Of a stretch of DNA of 12,917 nt, positions 12,502 to 12,917 are shown piece after piece. The position numbers and the translations under genes are program-made. The notes below the pieces were generated by a model that did no database searches, had not been told where the DNA came from, and worked only from the letters and a program-made list of their open reading frames with translations. Origin of the DNA: an uncultured Bacilli bacterium (GTDB lineage Bacteria; Bacillota_I; Bacilli_A; RF39; UBA660). Location: the NCBI GenBank assembly GCA_934085875.1, contig CAKOHQ010000033.1:1-12917 (forward strand), written 5' to 3'. Numbering within the stretch: the stretch's first letter is position 1; the number at the start of each line of letters is the position of its first letter.

Positions 12502-12917
12502 ATGAATTCTAATAAGAAGGATGTTAATGATTATTTTAAGTACTTAAGATTATATTATATTGCTCTTTATAAGAAACGTAAAAAAGAATTAGAAGAAAAA
12601 AAGAAAAAAGAAGAATTATATAATAATAGAAGAAAAAGAGTTGTTGTTTCTAGGCCTCTTGCAATTAAGACACAAGATAAAATTAAAAAAGATGCTAAAA
12701 ATGTGAAAATTACTAAAAAAACTGGTGCAGTTAGTCAAAATAAAGTTAATGTAGAAGAGTTGAAGAAGAAACAACAGGAAAAAATGTTAAATGATTTAAA
12801 GAAGAAAAAGTTAGATGAAGTAAAGAAAAAACAAGAGAGAGTTAAGTTAGATGAGGAAAAGAAAAAACAAGAGAAAGTTAAATTAGATGAAGAAAAGAAG
12901 AAACAAGAGAAAGTTAA
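12502..12917 (+). CDS. Charged coiled-coil protein with tandem repeats (3' end outside window)
   Basis: The ATG at 12502 has AGGTGG about 5 nt upstream, and the frame stays open for 138 codons to the end of the window. The product begins MNSNKKDVNDYFKYLRL, then is extremely rich in Lys, Glu and Gln, with no signal peptide or membrane helix in the visible part. From residue 103 it consists of a 12-residue unit close to KLDEEKKKQEKV, repeated three times and continuing past the edge. A more degenerate version precedes it. Such heptad-like, charge-alternating sequence should form a long single helix or coiled coil. Function is unknown. Candidates include a structural or cytoskeleton-like protein, a wall- or DNA-associated protein, or a TolA-like spacer. 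The missing C-terminus may carry the functional domain. Confidence 0.75.
   Translation, partial: MNSNKKDVNDYFKYLRLYYIALYKKRKKELEEKKKKEELYNNRRKRVVVSRPLAIKTQDKIKKDAKNVKITKKTGAVSQNKVNVEELKKKQQEKMLNDLKKKKLDEVKKKQERVKLDEEKKKQEKVKLDEEKKKQEKV
12808..12917 (+). repeat. 36-bp in-frame tandem repeat
   Basis: Three consecutive 36-bp units (12808-12843, 12844-12879, 12880-12915) encode KLDEVKKKQERV, KLDEEKKKQEKV and KLDEEKKKQEKV. Units two and three differ only at synonymous sites, indicating recent duplication under selection for the protein. The array continues beyond the window. Confidence 0.9.

Noticed and set aside
12760..12917. Regular 36-bp periodicity resembling a CRISPR array
   Set aside because: The units are contiguous with no unique spacers, keep one open reading frame and differ mostly at synonymous positions, so this is a coding tandem repeat.

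Overview
The window is very AT-rich DNA from a low-GC Gram-positive (Bacillota) bacterium. It uses the standard bacterial code: Trp is TGG, and TGA is used as a stop (for example at the end of the PfkB-like gene). Three features point to the lineage. There is a T-box-controlled thrS whose product lacks the N-terminal TGS domain, as mycoplasma enzymes do. There is a cysteine-rich CotY/CotZ-type spore-coat protein, which implies a sporulating ancestry. There are surface proteins of a style I associate with uncultured gut Bacillota related to Mollicutes and Erysipelotrichia. The exact taxon cannot be fixed from this sequence alone.

Layout from left to right. (1) 1-102: the 5' end of a minus-strand gene for a membrane-anchored or exported protein that runs off the edge. 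(2) 176-3440: a minus-strand operon with its own promoter and a threonine-type T-box leader. It encodes an unknown 309-aa protein, ThrRS and an unknown 123-aa protein, and adjacent genes overlap. (3) 3476-4381: a minus-strand pair encoding an anchored PTS EIIB-like domain that has lost its phosphorylatable cysteine and a six-helix membrane protein. (4) 4492-4941: the divergent plus-strand spore-coat gene, with a sigma-K-like promoter and a hairpin terminator. (5) 5071-7594: a minus-strand operon of a PfkB-fold protein with degenerate catalytic motifs, a small Smr-domain protein and the ribosome-assembly GTPase Obg. (6) 7662-8120: rplS (ribosomal protein L19) with its own promoter, short leader and terminator. 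(7) 8149-9957: a large surface protein behind a structured leader that contains a run of ten G in an attenuator-like hairpin. (8) 10025-10976: uppP (undecaprenyl pyrophosphate phosphatase) behind an unrecognised structured RNA leader. (9) 11023-12381: murF. (10) 12502 to the end: the start of a plus-strand gene for a highly charged coiled-coil protein with 36-bp in-frame tandem repeats.

Together this is mostly core chromosome: translation (thrS, rplS, obg), cell-wall synthesis (murF, uppP) and sporulation. Lineage-specific small proteins and surface proteins are interspersed. No transposase, integrase, CRISPR array, tRNA or rRNA was seen, and no gene-free stretch exceeds 300 bases. The least explained material is the RNA leaders upstream of the surface protein and of uppP, the unknown gene that leads the ThrRS operon, and the two proteins (EIIB-like and PfkB-like) that keep an enzyme fold but have lost catalytic residues.
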